From JAAYCU01 sp964401335 (GTDB lineage: Bacteria > Planctomycetota > Phycisphaerae > UBA1845 > PWPN01): a stretch of 53,269 nucleotides of DNA. Location: NCBI GenBank assembly GCA_964401335.1, contig CAYNYK010000024.1, positions 1 to 53,269 of the forward strand, written 5' to 3'. How positions within the stretch are numbered: position 1 is the stretch's first letter; every line of letters starts with the position of its first letter. Made by a program: the position numbers and the translations under genes. Below are positions 42,803-50,999 of the stretch, piece by piece. The notes below the pieces were generated by a model. It was not told the origin of the DNA, did not search any database, and was given only the letters and a program-made list of their open reading frames with translations.

Positions 42803-42960
42803 CGGATCACCGACGTATAAAATGGTGAGAGGCGTAGAGGCGGTGACGGAGGACTCCGAGACGAAGGGAAGTCGAGATATTCGTTGCGGAAAACATACTT
42901 CGTCATGATCCGCACTCGGTCTTAATCATCTGCTCGCAAGGCTTTTCGCTGCCGAGCATG

Positions 42961-43683
42961 TTACGAATCCTTAACCTGACTTCCAGGCTTATATCCCCAC
43001 CCGCGCCGCGGGGGCGTCTCTAACCTCAAACGCATTTGCTCGCGAGCAATCGAGATCGCCACCTCCCGCTGCATGATGTCCATGCCCTTGCGCAAAGAAC
43101 GATACACGTGCCGGCCCAGAGTGAAGATTATCACGCAACTCACACTGAAGCATAGCAGGTGGGCAGGAAGACCGATGTCTTTGTAACAGAATAGTTTTAA
43201 ATAAATCCCGGGAAAGAAAAGTAAAATGACCAGAATAGAAAGAAACAGTGCATAGAGCTCGTATTTGACGAGCAAGGCCAGCCAACCGGGTTTAGATAAA
43301 CAGGATTGCCGAAACTGAAAGACCGAGGTGATCCACATCAGAAAAATTCCGGAAACACAGATAGCGAAGTAGGGTAAAACAGTAGCCGCCGACGGAGGCC
43401 TCAAAATGATAATCCGGATAACCGGTATCGTGACCAGCATGCCGAACAACAAGGCCGACGCGCTGATCGCCGGCGCGGTCTCCATCCGGCGAAGCTGTTT
43501 GGAAATAATCGGCGCGGGCACCTGAATATCGTCGATCGGATTGAGATTTCCGCATTCCGGACAGCGCCGGGGGTCGCCGTACAATCCGCGCAGGTTGTAC
43601 CCACAGGTCAGGCAATACAGATCGCGGTTATCCGGCGTCGATGGAACGGGAGACGATGGGGGGGTGGTTTCGTCCATGCACAT
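42961..43683 (-). CDS. Zinc-ribbon (CxxCGYNLRGL) membrane protein
   Basis: A protein of about 240 residues. A short proline/serine-rich N-terminus leads into a zinc ribbon: CLTCGYNLRGL, then RCPECG. The CGYNLRG motif recurs in many Phycisphaerae membrane proteins. Four hydrophobic segments follow (about 73-92, 101-123, 135-158 and 167-190), then a basic C-terminal helix. Function unknown. ATGs at 43683 and 43677 and a GTG at 43710 are possible starts; none has a strong ribosome-binding site. Confidence 0.75.
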   Translation of the reverse strand: MCMDETTPPSSPVPSTPDNRDLYCLTCGYNLRGLYGDPRRCPECGNLNPIDDIQVPAPIISKQLRRMETAPAISASALLFGMLVTIPVIRIIILRPPSAATVLPYFAICVSGIFLMWITSVFQFRQSCLSKPGWLALLVKYELYALFLSILVILLFFPGIYLKLFCYKDIGLPAHLLCFSVSCVIIFTLGRHVYRSLRKGMDIMQREVAISIAREQMRLRLETPPRRGWGYKPGSQVKDS

Positions 43684-43734
43684 GACTTTCAGAGGATACT
43701 CACACGCCACACGAAGTAGCGCTTATAGTAGCGA

Positions 43735-44096
43735 TCAAGTTTGTGGTCGTCTGATTCTTATTTTGCTATCGGTGGCGATAACGACACAATTCCTCCAACT
43801 ATCCACGTCCTCCGTTTCAAACAGGTTACGAATCCGTTGAATCAGAAAACGCCGCGTAGGGACGCGCAGAGAAACCAGAAGTAAACCATGATGCGTTCCC
43901 GGCGCATAGATACGCGTATCTAAAAATCTAAATCCTGAGTGATTAGGAAACGCCCGGTCGTCTGGGTAGCATTCCAGACTTCTGTATCGGAACGCCCGTT
44001 CAAGCCTTCGTGCAATGCCGTATCGACCTGATGGCCTAATCGAATCAGATCGTCCAACAGGCTGACAGGCATGTTCTCATCCAACTTTATTTTCAT
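43735..44096 (-). pseudogene. DUF5615 (Mut7-C/PIN-like) toxin, broken by a one-base frameshift
   Basis: Translation from the ATG at 44096 reads MKIKLDENMPVSLL, LGHQVDTALHEGL, then TTGRFLITQDLDF, the N-terminal half of DUF5615, a PIN-like nuclease toxin family, and stops at TAG (43920-43922) after 58 codons. The family continues in another frame: DTRIYAPGTHHGLLLVSLR, LIQRIRNLFETEDV and SWRNCVVIATDSKIR, ending at 43735. One extra T in the TTTTT run just before the stop would restore a single protein of about 120 residues. The start overlaps the DUF433 stop (ATGA), as in an intact toxin-antitoxin pair. It is either a true mutation or a homopolymer sequencing error. Confidence 0.85.
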
Positions 44097-44332
44097 TTCA
44101 TGCTCGGTATGCCCGGTGTGGGAAGATCTTCCATTGCTGAGTTGGCGGCAAAGGCAATGACCGCCTCAATGTCCCGACGACTCAAGGAGGGGTAATCCCG
44201 AAGGATATCGTCAATACCGTCACCATCCGCCAGACTGGCCAGTATGGTATGTAGCGGTACGCGGGTTCCCTTGATGACCGGCTGCCCGCCGCATATTGCC
44301 GGATCACGCACAATGATTTGATCATATTCCAT
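44093..44332 (-). CDS. DUF433-domain antitoxin (VapB45-like)
   Basis: A 79-residue protein of the DUF433 family, small helix-turn-helix-like proteins that serve as antitoxins to DUF5615 toxins (as with VapB45/VapC45 in mycobacteria). It shows the typical order: IIVRDPAICGGQPVIKGTRV, TILASLADGDGIDDILRDYP and SRRDIEAVIAFA. GAGG lies 8 bases before the ATG at 44332; the longer open frame upstream is not needed. It would neutralise the toxin and repress the pair's promoter. The downstream toxin is frameshifted, so the antitoxin may now be an orphan. Confidence 0.88.
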   Translation of the reverse strand: MEYDQIIVRDPAICGGQPVIKGTRVPLHTILASLADGDGIDDILRDYPSLSRRDIEAVIAFAANSAMEDLPTPGIPSMK

Positions 44333-44407
44333 AGCGCTACCCTCTCTACCCATATCATAAAGCCAAGAGCGGGCGAAGCCAAGGGTGCGGCGGTATGATA
44401 GGCCCTC

Positions 44408-45358
44408 ATGCGTATGGTTATAAACACCCCGCCGGATTTCGCTTTTCTCAGCGCCGTCTGCGCGCACGGTTTCTTCATGCTCGCCCCCAACTGCTGGAGC
44501 CCACGTCGGCGGCGACTGGTCACCACGATCACGGTTGACACATCGATGGCCGTCACCGTGGAAATCGGAGCGACGAAAAACGGCGTAACCGTCCGTGGTA
44601 ATGGAACCACGGACAAAGCCCAACAGGCCACAATCCGCGCGGCCATCCGGCGCATGTTGCGGCTGGACGAAGATTTGTCGCCCTTTCATGCCTTGTGTCG
44701 AAATTCAAAGACGCATGCACCAGCCGCCCGCGCCCGTTTCGGCCGCCTGCTGCGTAGCGCATCATTGTTCGAGGACATGGTCAAAGTCATCTGCACGTGC
44801 AACGTCGGCTGGACGCAGACGGTGGGCATGGTCGAAAAACTCGTCGGGTACTGGGGGCCACCGGCCGCCGACGGAACAGGCCGCGGCTTCCCCACCCCGC
44901 AACACCTGGCGGCCCTGCGGCCGGCCGAATTAAAGGGAAAGGCCCGGCTCGGCTACCGGGCGGAATTCATTCATCGGCTCGCCCGAAACATCGCCGATGG
45001 AAAGCTTGACCTGTCGGCCATCGAAAATTTCACCGGCCCGACCGTTGATCTGATACGAATGCTTCGCGAAATTAAAGGCGTCGGTCCCTACGCCGCCGCC
45101 CATCTCGCCATGCTCCTCGGCCGCTACGATTGCCTGGCCGTGGATACGGAAATGGTCCGTTTCTTCCGGCAGAAGCACCCGCGACGACGATTCACACCAA
45201 CCGCCGTCGAAAAATACTATCAACCCTGGCGGCCTTACCAGTTTCTGGCTTACTGGTTCGAGCTCTGGAGCGACTATGTCGCCCGTCACGGCCGGTCCGA
45301 ACAATGGTCGGCCCAGGGTGTCGGGAAAGCGATTACCGTACGCGGGGAGAGAGGCTGA
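44408..45358 (+). CDS. HhH-GPD base-excision DNA glycosylase (AlkA/OGG-like)
   Basis: A 316-residue DNA glycosylase of the HhH-GPD superfamily, which removes alkylated or oxidised bases from DNA. The N-terminal region (DFAFLSAVCAHGFFMLAPNCW) resembles the N-domain of AlkA-type proteins. The helix-hairpin-helix is IKGVGPYAAAHL, followed by the catalytic aspartate D246 in CLAVDTEMVRF. A catalytic lysine as in OGG1 or Nth is not obvious at the hairpin, and the Fe-S cluster cysteines of EndoIII/MutY are absent, so a monofunctional AlkA-like enzyme is favoured. It is divergent from the DUF433 gene across 75 bases. The start is uncertain by two codons. Confidence 0.85.
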   Translation: MRMVINTPPDFAFLSAVCAHGFFMLAPNCWSPRRRRLVTTITVDTSMAVTVEIGATKNGVTVRGNGTTDKAQQATIRAAIRRMLRLDEDLSPFHALCRNSKTHAPAARARFGRLLRSASLFEDMVKVICTCNVGWTQTVGMVEKLVGYWGPPAADGTGRGFPTPQHLAALRPAELKGKARLGYRAEFIHRLARNIADGKLDLSAIENFTGPTVDLIRMLREIKGVGPYAAAHLAMLLGRYDCLAVDTEMVRFFRQKHPRRRFTPTAVEKYYQPWRPYQFLAYWFELWSDYVARHGRSEQWSAQGVGKAITVRGERG

Positions 45359-45415
45359 TAGGCTCGCCAAGGCAAGTCTTTACTCCGCCTCTGGCGGATT
45401 AGGCTGTTAGGCGTG

Positions 45416-45477
45416 CTGACACTGAACACTGAACACCGAATACTGAACGCTGAACGCTGAACGCCGAACACTAAAAC
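45416..45477 (+). repeat. Solo heptamer array CTGANNN (third array)
   Basis: After a first shortened unit (CTGACA at 45416), CTGA, CCGA or CTAA recurs with an exact 7-base period at 45422, 45429, 45436, 45443, 45450, 45457, 45464 and 45471. The unit is CTGAACA or CTGAACG. It matches the array next to the four-helix-bundle gene at 5327-5382 in unit, period and number of units (eight), but no such gene and no inverted partner array are nearby. Confidence 0.88.
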
Positions 45478-45922
45478 CTCCTCACATTTTTCTGCTCCTT
45501 GCCGAGGGGGCTTGCATACAATAGCCCAGGGTCGCGGCGTAGCCGCCGCCCGGGGTTCCTTACGTGTTCTCCATCTCAGGGGTAATAACAACGATGAGTA
45601 ATCCGGGATGGGATGACGGACCACCGGTAAAGGTGAACCACACGGCCGGGTAAACGTATTGCCAGAAGCCGATTGTGATTCCGGCGGACTGGCGGCGGGG
45701 TTTGACCGGCGCGGAGCAAGGAAGGATGCCGGCTGGAATTCCCTCGAACATTCACCGCCAGCCACCTATTGACGGCGGGCTGGTTTTGGCTAGGGTGTAC
45801 GGAAATAAGGCGGGCTGGCGAAACGTCCCCGCTGTTAACCGTTTCAAAAAAGAGACTTAGGTGGTTGTCCGGTCTGCGGGTCGGCGCGTCGGAAAACCTT
45901 GCGGACGGATAAAAACGCTTCA
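45478..45922. other. Intergenic region with palindrome, no supportable gene
   Basis: The stretch between the heptamer array and the LptF-like gene contains an imperfect 14-base-pair palindrome at 45525-45555 (CCCAGGGTCGCGGC, then GCCGCCGCCCGGGG). It belongs to the CCCAGGGTCGC type of dispersed planctomycete repeats as far as I recall. Short leftward open frames at 45560-45751 and 45576-45923 have no ribosome-binding site or recognisable pattern. GGCGGGCTGG near 45767 may be another repeat fragment. Confidence 0.45.
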
Positions 45923-47575
45923 ATGATGTTTCTTCTGCAATGGTATATCACCCGGGAACTGCTCAAGACCTTTGTGCTCACCGCCATAGGTTTAACGCTT
46001 ATATTTAGTTTGTGTGGTGGCGCTCTAAACATCATTCAAGCCGATGTGCTCACCGCGATGCAGATCATCCAACTGATGACCTTCGTACTTCCGGTGGCCA
46101 CGACTCTGACACTCCCGATTTCCGCCCTGTTCGCCTGCGCGATGGTCTACGGCCGCATGGCCGCCGATAATGAATTCGACGCCTGTAAGAGCAGCGGAAT
46201 CAATATTCACAAGCTGCTGGCACCGGCCGTCGGTTTGAGTATCCTTACCGCGTCCTTCACCTTCAGTTTCGCCAATTTCGTGATCCCCAAGTATATCGAG
46301 CAACTCGACGAAGTGGTTCGCAAGGATATCCAGAAAATGGCGATCGGGTTGCTGAAAACGCGCGGTTACGTACGACATGGGCCTTATGTGTTATATGCCG
46401 GTCAAAGTAATCTGGTTACCGGCGAACAGGGGCAGGAAGTGCTCCATATTCGTGACGCGGCGTTCATGGAGATGGAGGGCAACAGCCTGAGCCGGGTGGG
46501 TACGGCCAAGGATGTCCGAGTGGATTTCTGGAGTCAACCGGGAGAGAGTTTGCCGCAGGTCGAGGCCTGCATGTACGACGTTTATGGGGTGGACCTCAAA
46601 CAAAGGCAGACGATCGATCTCAAGCAGCAACGCCTGGATCCCCAGCCGATCCCTTCCCAGGCCAAGCAAAACCCCAAATGGCTAAACCTCAAGGAATTAT
46701 TTTACTTCCGGGACCGTCCAGCGGAGATGATCGCGGTTCGACGGGATGTGGAAAACCTCCGGCAGCAGGTCTGTGACGCTCTTTTATACAAGGATTTGGT
46801 CCAACAGTGGCGGCGGGATAAGGTCATTCGCTTGGGGGATAACCACTGCAGCTTCGAAATCAAGGCGGGCCGTCTGGAATTGAAGCTCGACGTCCGCACG
46901 GGTCAAGTGGAACATTACTTGCCGCGTATCTCGGACGTTACCGTGCAGCTGAATGAGTCCGGCCGGAAGATCAACTACCGAGCCGATTCCTGTGCCATCC
47001 GAATCGATCGCGGATCAAGGAACCGCCATGTCACCTTGCAGACCGTGCTCGAGGGCAATGTGACCTTCTCCGACCCGAAAAATCCCCGTAACGTGGTGAC
47101 CCATCGCCGACAGGATCTCCCGGCTATCGCCCTGCCCCGGAAATTCGAGGAGCAGGTCGCGGCCATCAGTGATGCTGACCTTTTCGGTAAAGGTTTGGCC
47201 TCGAACCGTCCGCTTGCGACCATGGACCTGGGGCTGCGTATCGACAGGGCCCGCGAGGACATGCGCAAAGAGTTGACCAAACTGGGTCTGTCGATAACGG
47301 CCATCATCCATTCACGGTTGGCCTTCAGCGCGAGTGTGCTGGTCATGCTCGTATTGGCCGCCGGGTTGGCCATTATTTGGCGCGGCGGGCAGTTGCTTAC
47401 CGCGTTCGTGATCAGCTTTGTTCCGGGCATGGTCATTGTAGTGATGAATGTCATGGGTCGTCAGTTGGCCGAGAAAACGGGCACCGCCCTTATCGGGCTG
47501 GGAGTGATCTGGCTGGGTTTGGTGTTGCTCGCGGTGGCCGACGCCGTGGTGCTGACCCGATATCTGAGACGCTGA
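45923..47575 (+). CDS. LptF-like lipopolysaccharide export permease with enlarged periplasmic domain
   Basis: A 550-residue protein of the LptF/LptG (YjgP/YjgQ) family, the membrane subunits of the ABC exporter that lifts lipopolysaccharide towards the outer membrane. Three N-terminal helices (about 15-37, 47-75 and 94-118) include the block NEFDACKSSGINIHKLLAP, typical of the family. Three C-terminal helices (about 470-550) close the protein. Between them lies a periplasmic domain of about 340 residues, far longer than in E. coli LptF (total about 366). The open frame starts at a TTG (45899), but ATG 45923 begins the conserved sequence. lptG-like follows after 8 bases. No lptB ATPase is adjacent. 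Confidence 0.88.
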   Translation: MMFLLQWYITRELLKTFVLTAIGLTLIFSLCGGALNIIQADVLTAMQIIQLMTFVLPVATTLTLPISALFACAMVYGRMAADNEFDACKSSGINIHKLLAPAVGLSILTASFTFSFANFVIPKYIEQLDEVVRKDIQKMAIGLLKTRGYVRHGPYVLYAGQSNLVTGEQGQEVLHIRDAAFMEMEGNSLSRVGTAKDVRVDFWSQPGESLPQVEACMYDVYGVDLKQRQTIDLKQQRLDPQPIPSQAKQNPKWLNLKELFYFRDRPAEMIAVRRDVENLRQQVCDALLYKDLVQQWRRDKVIRLGDNHCSFEIKAGRLELKLDVRTGQVEHYLPRISDVTVQLNESGRKINYRADSCAIRIDRGSRNRHVTLQTVLEGNVTFSDPKNPRNVVTHRRQDLPAIALPRKFEEQVAAISDADLFGKGLASNRPLATMDLGLRIDRAREDMRKELTKLGLSITAIIHSRLAFSASVLVMLVLAAGLAIIWRGGQLLTAFVISFVPGMVIVVMNVMGRQLAEKTGTALIGLGVIWLGLVLLAVADAVVLTRYLRR

Positions 47576-47583
47576 GCAGGACC

Positions 47584-48705
47584 ATGATTCGAATCATCGA
47601 TCGCTATCTTCTACGCAACTTCCTGGCCAACTACCTGCTGGCCTTGTTCGTGCTGATCAGCCTGTACGTCGTGCTCGACCTGTTCGTGAACCTCGACGAA
47701 TTTACCGAGAGCGGCAAGCCGGCCCTGGAAGTCGTCACGAACATCGGCAATTATTATTTCTATAACCTGCCCCTCTATTTCGCCCAGCTTTCCGGGGTGA
47801 TCACCCTGTTCGCGGCCTGTGGAACGCTGGCCCGGTTGCAGCGCAAGAACGAAATCACCGCCGTGCTGGCCAGCGGCACCAGCTTGTTCCGGCTGGCCGC
47901 CCCCTTGATCATCGCCGGACTGGTTATGAACGCACTGCTGATTCTGGATCAGGAGTTGGTATTACCGACCGTCGCCCCTAAACTGGCCCGTTCGCGGGAC
48001 GACGTGGAAGGCTCCCGCGTTTACGGAATCTGGTGCATCCGCGACGGGGAGAACCGGCTCTTCAATGCCCGGCAGTTCTCCCCGAAGGAGCAGCGGATCG
48101 GCGGGTTGATCGTGCTGGAAATGTCCGAAGATCCGCGCAGCAAAGGCCGTCTCAGCAGTGTGATTACCGCCGATCGAGCCCAGTGGGACGCCCAGCGGAG
48201 AGGGTGGAACCTGGAAGGCCGCAGCCTGCGCATGCGTACCGACGGCGGCGCGGAGGGTGGGTTAAGCGGACAGGAAGCCTTGGAGCCCGAGGCCATCCGA
48301 TTCTACCCCGGATCGTTGACCCCGGAAGATCTCGTATTGCGCCGGCAACGGCAGTGGGTCAACAATCTCAGCCTGGCCCAGCTTGAACAATTGCAGGCCA
48401 GCGGTGACGTGCCGGCCTCAAAAATCATCCAGATCAAGCACGGACGCTATACCCAGCCGATCGCTAATATGATCTTCCTGCTGATGGGTATGCCTTTCTT
48501 CCTGAACCGTGTGCCCGAGCGCGTTTTAACCCAGGCAGCCAAGGCCCTGGTCACCTGTGCCATCGCCTTTATTGTTTCATTTGTCGGTCAGCAAATGGTT
48601 GGGACCGCCGAAAGCTCGACTCTTCTGGCCGCTCTGCCCGCCTGGTTGCCGATCTTCGTGTTCGGTCCCCTCGCCGTTATCCTGCTCGATGGGGTCAAAA
48701 CGTAA
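47584..48705 (+). CDS. LptG-like lipopolysaccharide export permease
   Basis: A 373-residue member of the LptF/LptG family of usual length. The N-terminus MIRIIDRYLLRNFLANYLLAL leads into three helices, with the conserved block RLQRKNEITAVLASGTSLFRL between the second and third. The periplasmic jelly-roll part (about 135-270) shows RAQWDAQRRGWNLEG, a typical beta motif, and three C-terminal helices follow. It should pair with the preceding protein and an LptB ATPase encoded elsewhere to export LPS or another lipid. AGCAGG lies just before the ATG; the open frame extends upstream into the previous gene without support. Confidence 0.9.
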   Translation: MIRIIDRYLLRNFLANYLLALFVLISLYVVLDLFVNLDEFTESGKPALEVVTNIGNYYFYNLPLYFAQLSGVITLFAACGTLARLQRKNEITAVLASGTSLFRLAAPLIIAGLVMNALLILDQELVLPTVAPKLARSRDDVEGSRVYGIWCIRDGENRLFNARQFSPKEQRIGGLIVLEMSEDPRSKGRLSSVITADRAQWDAQRRGWNLEGRSLRMRTDGGAEGGLSGQEALEPEAIRFYPGSLTPEDLVLRRQRQWVNNLSLAQLEQLQASGDVPASKIIQIKHGRYTQPIANMIFLLMGMPFFLNRVPERVLTQAAKALVTCAIAFIVSFVGQQMVGTAESSTLLAALPAWLPIFVFGPLAVILLDGVKT

Positions 48706-48736
48706 CCCCTGACGGTTCCCTCCGTAAAAAGACCGA

Positions 48737-48764
48737 GTGGCGCGAGGACCAGTCCACGCGCCAC
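48737..48764. terminator. Hairpin between lptG-like and the GH99-like gene
   Basis: GTGGCGCG (48737-48744) pairs with CGCGCCAC (48757-48764), 8 base pairs with a 12-base loop. It lies between two convergent genes, 31 bases after one stop and 54 bases before the other. No T-run follows on either strand, so termination is plausible but weakly supported. Confidence 0.4.
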
Positions 48765-48818
48765 CCGCAATGCTATGCCCGACATGTGTTGAACGCATCG
48801 GGACTATGTTGAGCTTGC

Positions 48819-50876
48819 CTACTGCGGTACGATCTCCACCTTGTCCAGATCAAGTTGAGAGTACCAGATATAGAAGACGCGGAATTCCATGGAATGTCCT
48901 GCCACATTGGTCCAATTGAGATTGAACGCCTGATAGACGCCCGCTTGCGAAAATTGCTGCCGGGTAATCGTTGTCGGACCGGCCTTGCGCACTCCCGAGG
49001 TGGCATCCCACACGTCGATCTGGCAAATCTGGGCGTTGTCTGCGGTGTTGTTGTCCACCCGCAGGTAGAACTTGGCCTTTAATGCCCCCGCCGGCAAGGC
49101 CGTGGTGTACGGTCCGTAGGCCATGTAACAGTTATTATTGGCCACGGTCACCCGCCAGTCGTCATTCGCGATGGACGAGCCGCACTGATGATAGAAACCG
49201 CTACTGCCCTGGAAGGTGGCCAGGGTGTTGCCCAGGATCTCGGTCTTGTCATGGTCAAGCTGGGAGTACCAGACATAATAGACCCGGAACTCCAGTTGAT
49301 GCCCGCTGGTAGCGTTATTGAAGGCCAGATCGAACGGTCGGTAGATGTTGGTGGCGTTCCATTCCTGGCGATAGATGACTCGCTGGGCTAGAACGGTACC
49401 GGTGGTGGCATTGTTGACCTCGATCCGGGCGATGGGATTATTGTCCGCGCTGTTGTTATCCACGCTCAGCCAGAACCGGGCGGTCTGATTGCCGGTCGGG
49501 ATATTGGTCGCGTAAGGCCCGAAGGTCAAGTAGGTATCATGGGCACAGTTGACCGTAGCCCGCCAGCCGTTGGAGGTTGCGAAACCGGTGAGATGTCCAT
49601 GCCCGCCGCCCTCAGCCTGATAGGTGGCGAACACGCCGGAGGTGCTGCCGCCGTCGGCCACGCTGCTTCCGCCGCTGCAACTACCGCTGCTGCAGGCTGG
49701 CGTGGAGGTGCAACCGGAGGGATTATAGCCGGACGGATATGCCGGCCGGCAATAGCAGGCCAGCTCCGACAACCAGCCTTTACTTTGCAGGACCGTGCGG
49801 ACCTTGCTTATCCAGTCGTAGCAACCCGCCGTGGTGGGGGCGATGACCGTGCCTTCGGCCCATTCGTCGTAGGCCTGGATATACATCCAGGCGTTGGCAT
49901 GGTTGTTGTAGAACAAGTCGTTCAGATTGGCTTGCCATTCGGTCAGCGAGCGGGTGGTATTGTAATGCGGTTGGTTGCAGCGCTGGCCTCCAACGCCGCA
50001 ATTCTCCGTCGGGGGTATTCCATCATCACATTCGTATCCCCAGTTTTCCTCGTTATAGCTGGGAGAAGTACAAAGCACCGGAATCATATTGTTGCTAACG
50101 CAACGGTTCACGAAATTATTAATATGGGTTTGGCGATTGGAGCGAGACATCATGCACCAACCGACGGGAACCCATGCATAAAAACCGTTGATTCGCTGGT
50201 ATCCCGTGCTGCCGTCCGGATCCTTGTACCACTGGCTGACGGGATTGTTTCCGTTGCAGCAGGTTTGACAAGGCTGCCCCAGGCACTGGGCATCGAGGAT
50301 GATCATAACCTGTCCGGAGTTTGCCCGGACCAGTTCGACCGCGCCGGCGATCTGGGCTTCGGTCATGGTGCCGCTGGCCAAGCGCCAGAACATGACCGGG
50401 CGATTATTGACTTTCAGCAGATGCGCGCTGGATCCATAGGAGGCAATGAATGAATTGGTAATCGTGGCCAAACCGGTGGGATTGTCCGTAAAGGCCTCAA
50501 AGGTCGGCGTCCACTTGATACCCACGTCACCGGCGGCCTGGTTGAGTCGATTGCAAAGGGTTGTATCCACGGTAGTACCAAAGAGGTGGGGATTGACCAC
50601 GGTGGCCCCCATGTTCTTCATGCATCCGAAGTCGAAACGAATGACGTTGGTGTCGGTCGTGTTGTTGTATAACCCGAGTAGCGGATACTGCAGGGTGGTA
50701 TCGCCGATAAACAGACAATTGTCCGGCGTATACCAACGGGGAAAGATGGGGTAGTAAGCCACGATAACCTGATGGGTACCGGTCAGGGCCTGGGCGGCTT
50801 GCGGGGCCACAAAACCACCGACCCAAACGGCAAGCCATCCCACAAAGATGAGTTTTTTTCTGTTTTCCCGTAACAT
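48819..50876 (-). CDS. Secreted GH99/GH71-like protein with two C-terminal beta modules (paralog 1)
   Basis: A 685-residue exported protein. The signal peptide ends around residue 30 (AAQALTGTHQ). Residues 35-375 resemble the GH71/GH99-like TIM-barrel: YYPIFPRWYTPDN, PLLGLYNNTTDTNVIRFDFG, and the late motif YIQAYDEWAEGTVIAPT, equivalent to the family's WNEWAEG. A cysteine-, glycine- and serine-rich linker (about 385-415) leads to two related beta-sandwich modules (about 420-545 and 550-685), each ending FRVxYxWYSQLDxDK. The modules look like carbohydrate-binding domains, but I cannot assign a family. The substrate is likely an alpha-mannan or alpha-glucan, by family only. An almost identical gene lies upstream. 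Confidence 0.8.
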   Translation of the reverse strand: MLRENRKKLIFVGWLAVWVGGFVAPQAAQALTGTHQVIVAYYPIFPRWYTPDNCLFIGDTTLQYPLLGLYNNTTDTNVIRFDFGCMKNMGATVVNPHLFGTTVDTTLCNRLNQAAGDVGIKWTPTFEAFTDNPTGLATITNSFIASYGSSAHLLKVNNRPVMFWRLASGTMTEAQIAGAVELVRANSGQVMIILDAQCLGQPCQTCCNGNNPVSQWYKDPDGSTGYQRINGFYAWVPVGWCMMSRSNRQTHINNFVNRCVSNNMIPVLCTSPSYNEENWGYECDDGIPPTENCGVGGQRCNQPHYNTTRSLTEWQANLNDLFYNNHANAWMYIQAYDEWAEGTVIAPTTAGCYDWISKVRTVLQSKGWLSELACYCRPAYPSGYNPSGCTSTPACSSGSCSGGSSVADGGSTSGVFATYQAEGGGHGHLTGFATSNGWRATVNCAHDTYLTFGPYATNIPTGNQTARFWLSVDNNSADNNPIARIEVNNATTGTVLAQRVIYRQEWNATNIYRPFDLAFNNATSGHQLEFRVYYVWYSQLDHDKTEILGNTLATFQGSSGFYHQCGSSIANDDWRVTVANNNCYMAYGPYTTALPAGALKAKFYLRVDNNTADNAQICQIDVWDATSGVRKAGPTTITRQQFSQAGVYQAFNLNWTNVAGHSMEFRVFYIWYSQLDLDKVEIVPQ

Positions 50877-50905
50877 AATTTTTCTCCTTCTTTTACATTC
50901 GATCT

Positions 50906-50947
50906 ATTCCCGGGCGGCGGGGAAACCATTCCCGCGCCACCCGGAAT
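50906..50947. other. Imperfect long hairpin between paralogs 1 and 2
   Basis: ATTCCCGGGCGGCGGGGA (50906-50923) pairs with the complement of its partner ending at 50947 (ATTCCGGGTGGCGCGGGAA on the minus strand) apart from two bulged bases and a wobble, around a short loop. It lies between the tandem GH99-like genes, 30 bases upstream of the first one's start. It could weaken readthrough or stabilise one transcript. There is no T-run. Confidence 0.4.
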
Positions 50948-50999
50948 ACCTTTACCTTTCCAGACATGTTGAAACACCGGCTTGTTAACGCCCATTCGC

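Noticed and set aside
42691..42915. 74-codon leftward open frame
   Set aside because: It consists mainly of the dispersed GCGCTAGC repeat and its hairpin, and has no ribosome-binding site.
45560..45923. Leftward frames before the LptF-like gene
   Set aside because: They are short and unsupported by a start signal, and include repeat fragments. A decayed gene cannot be excluded but cannot be shown.
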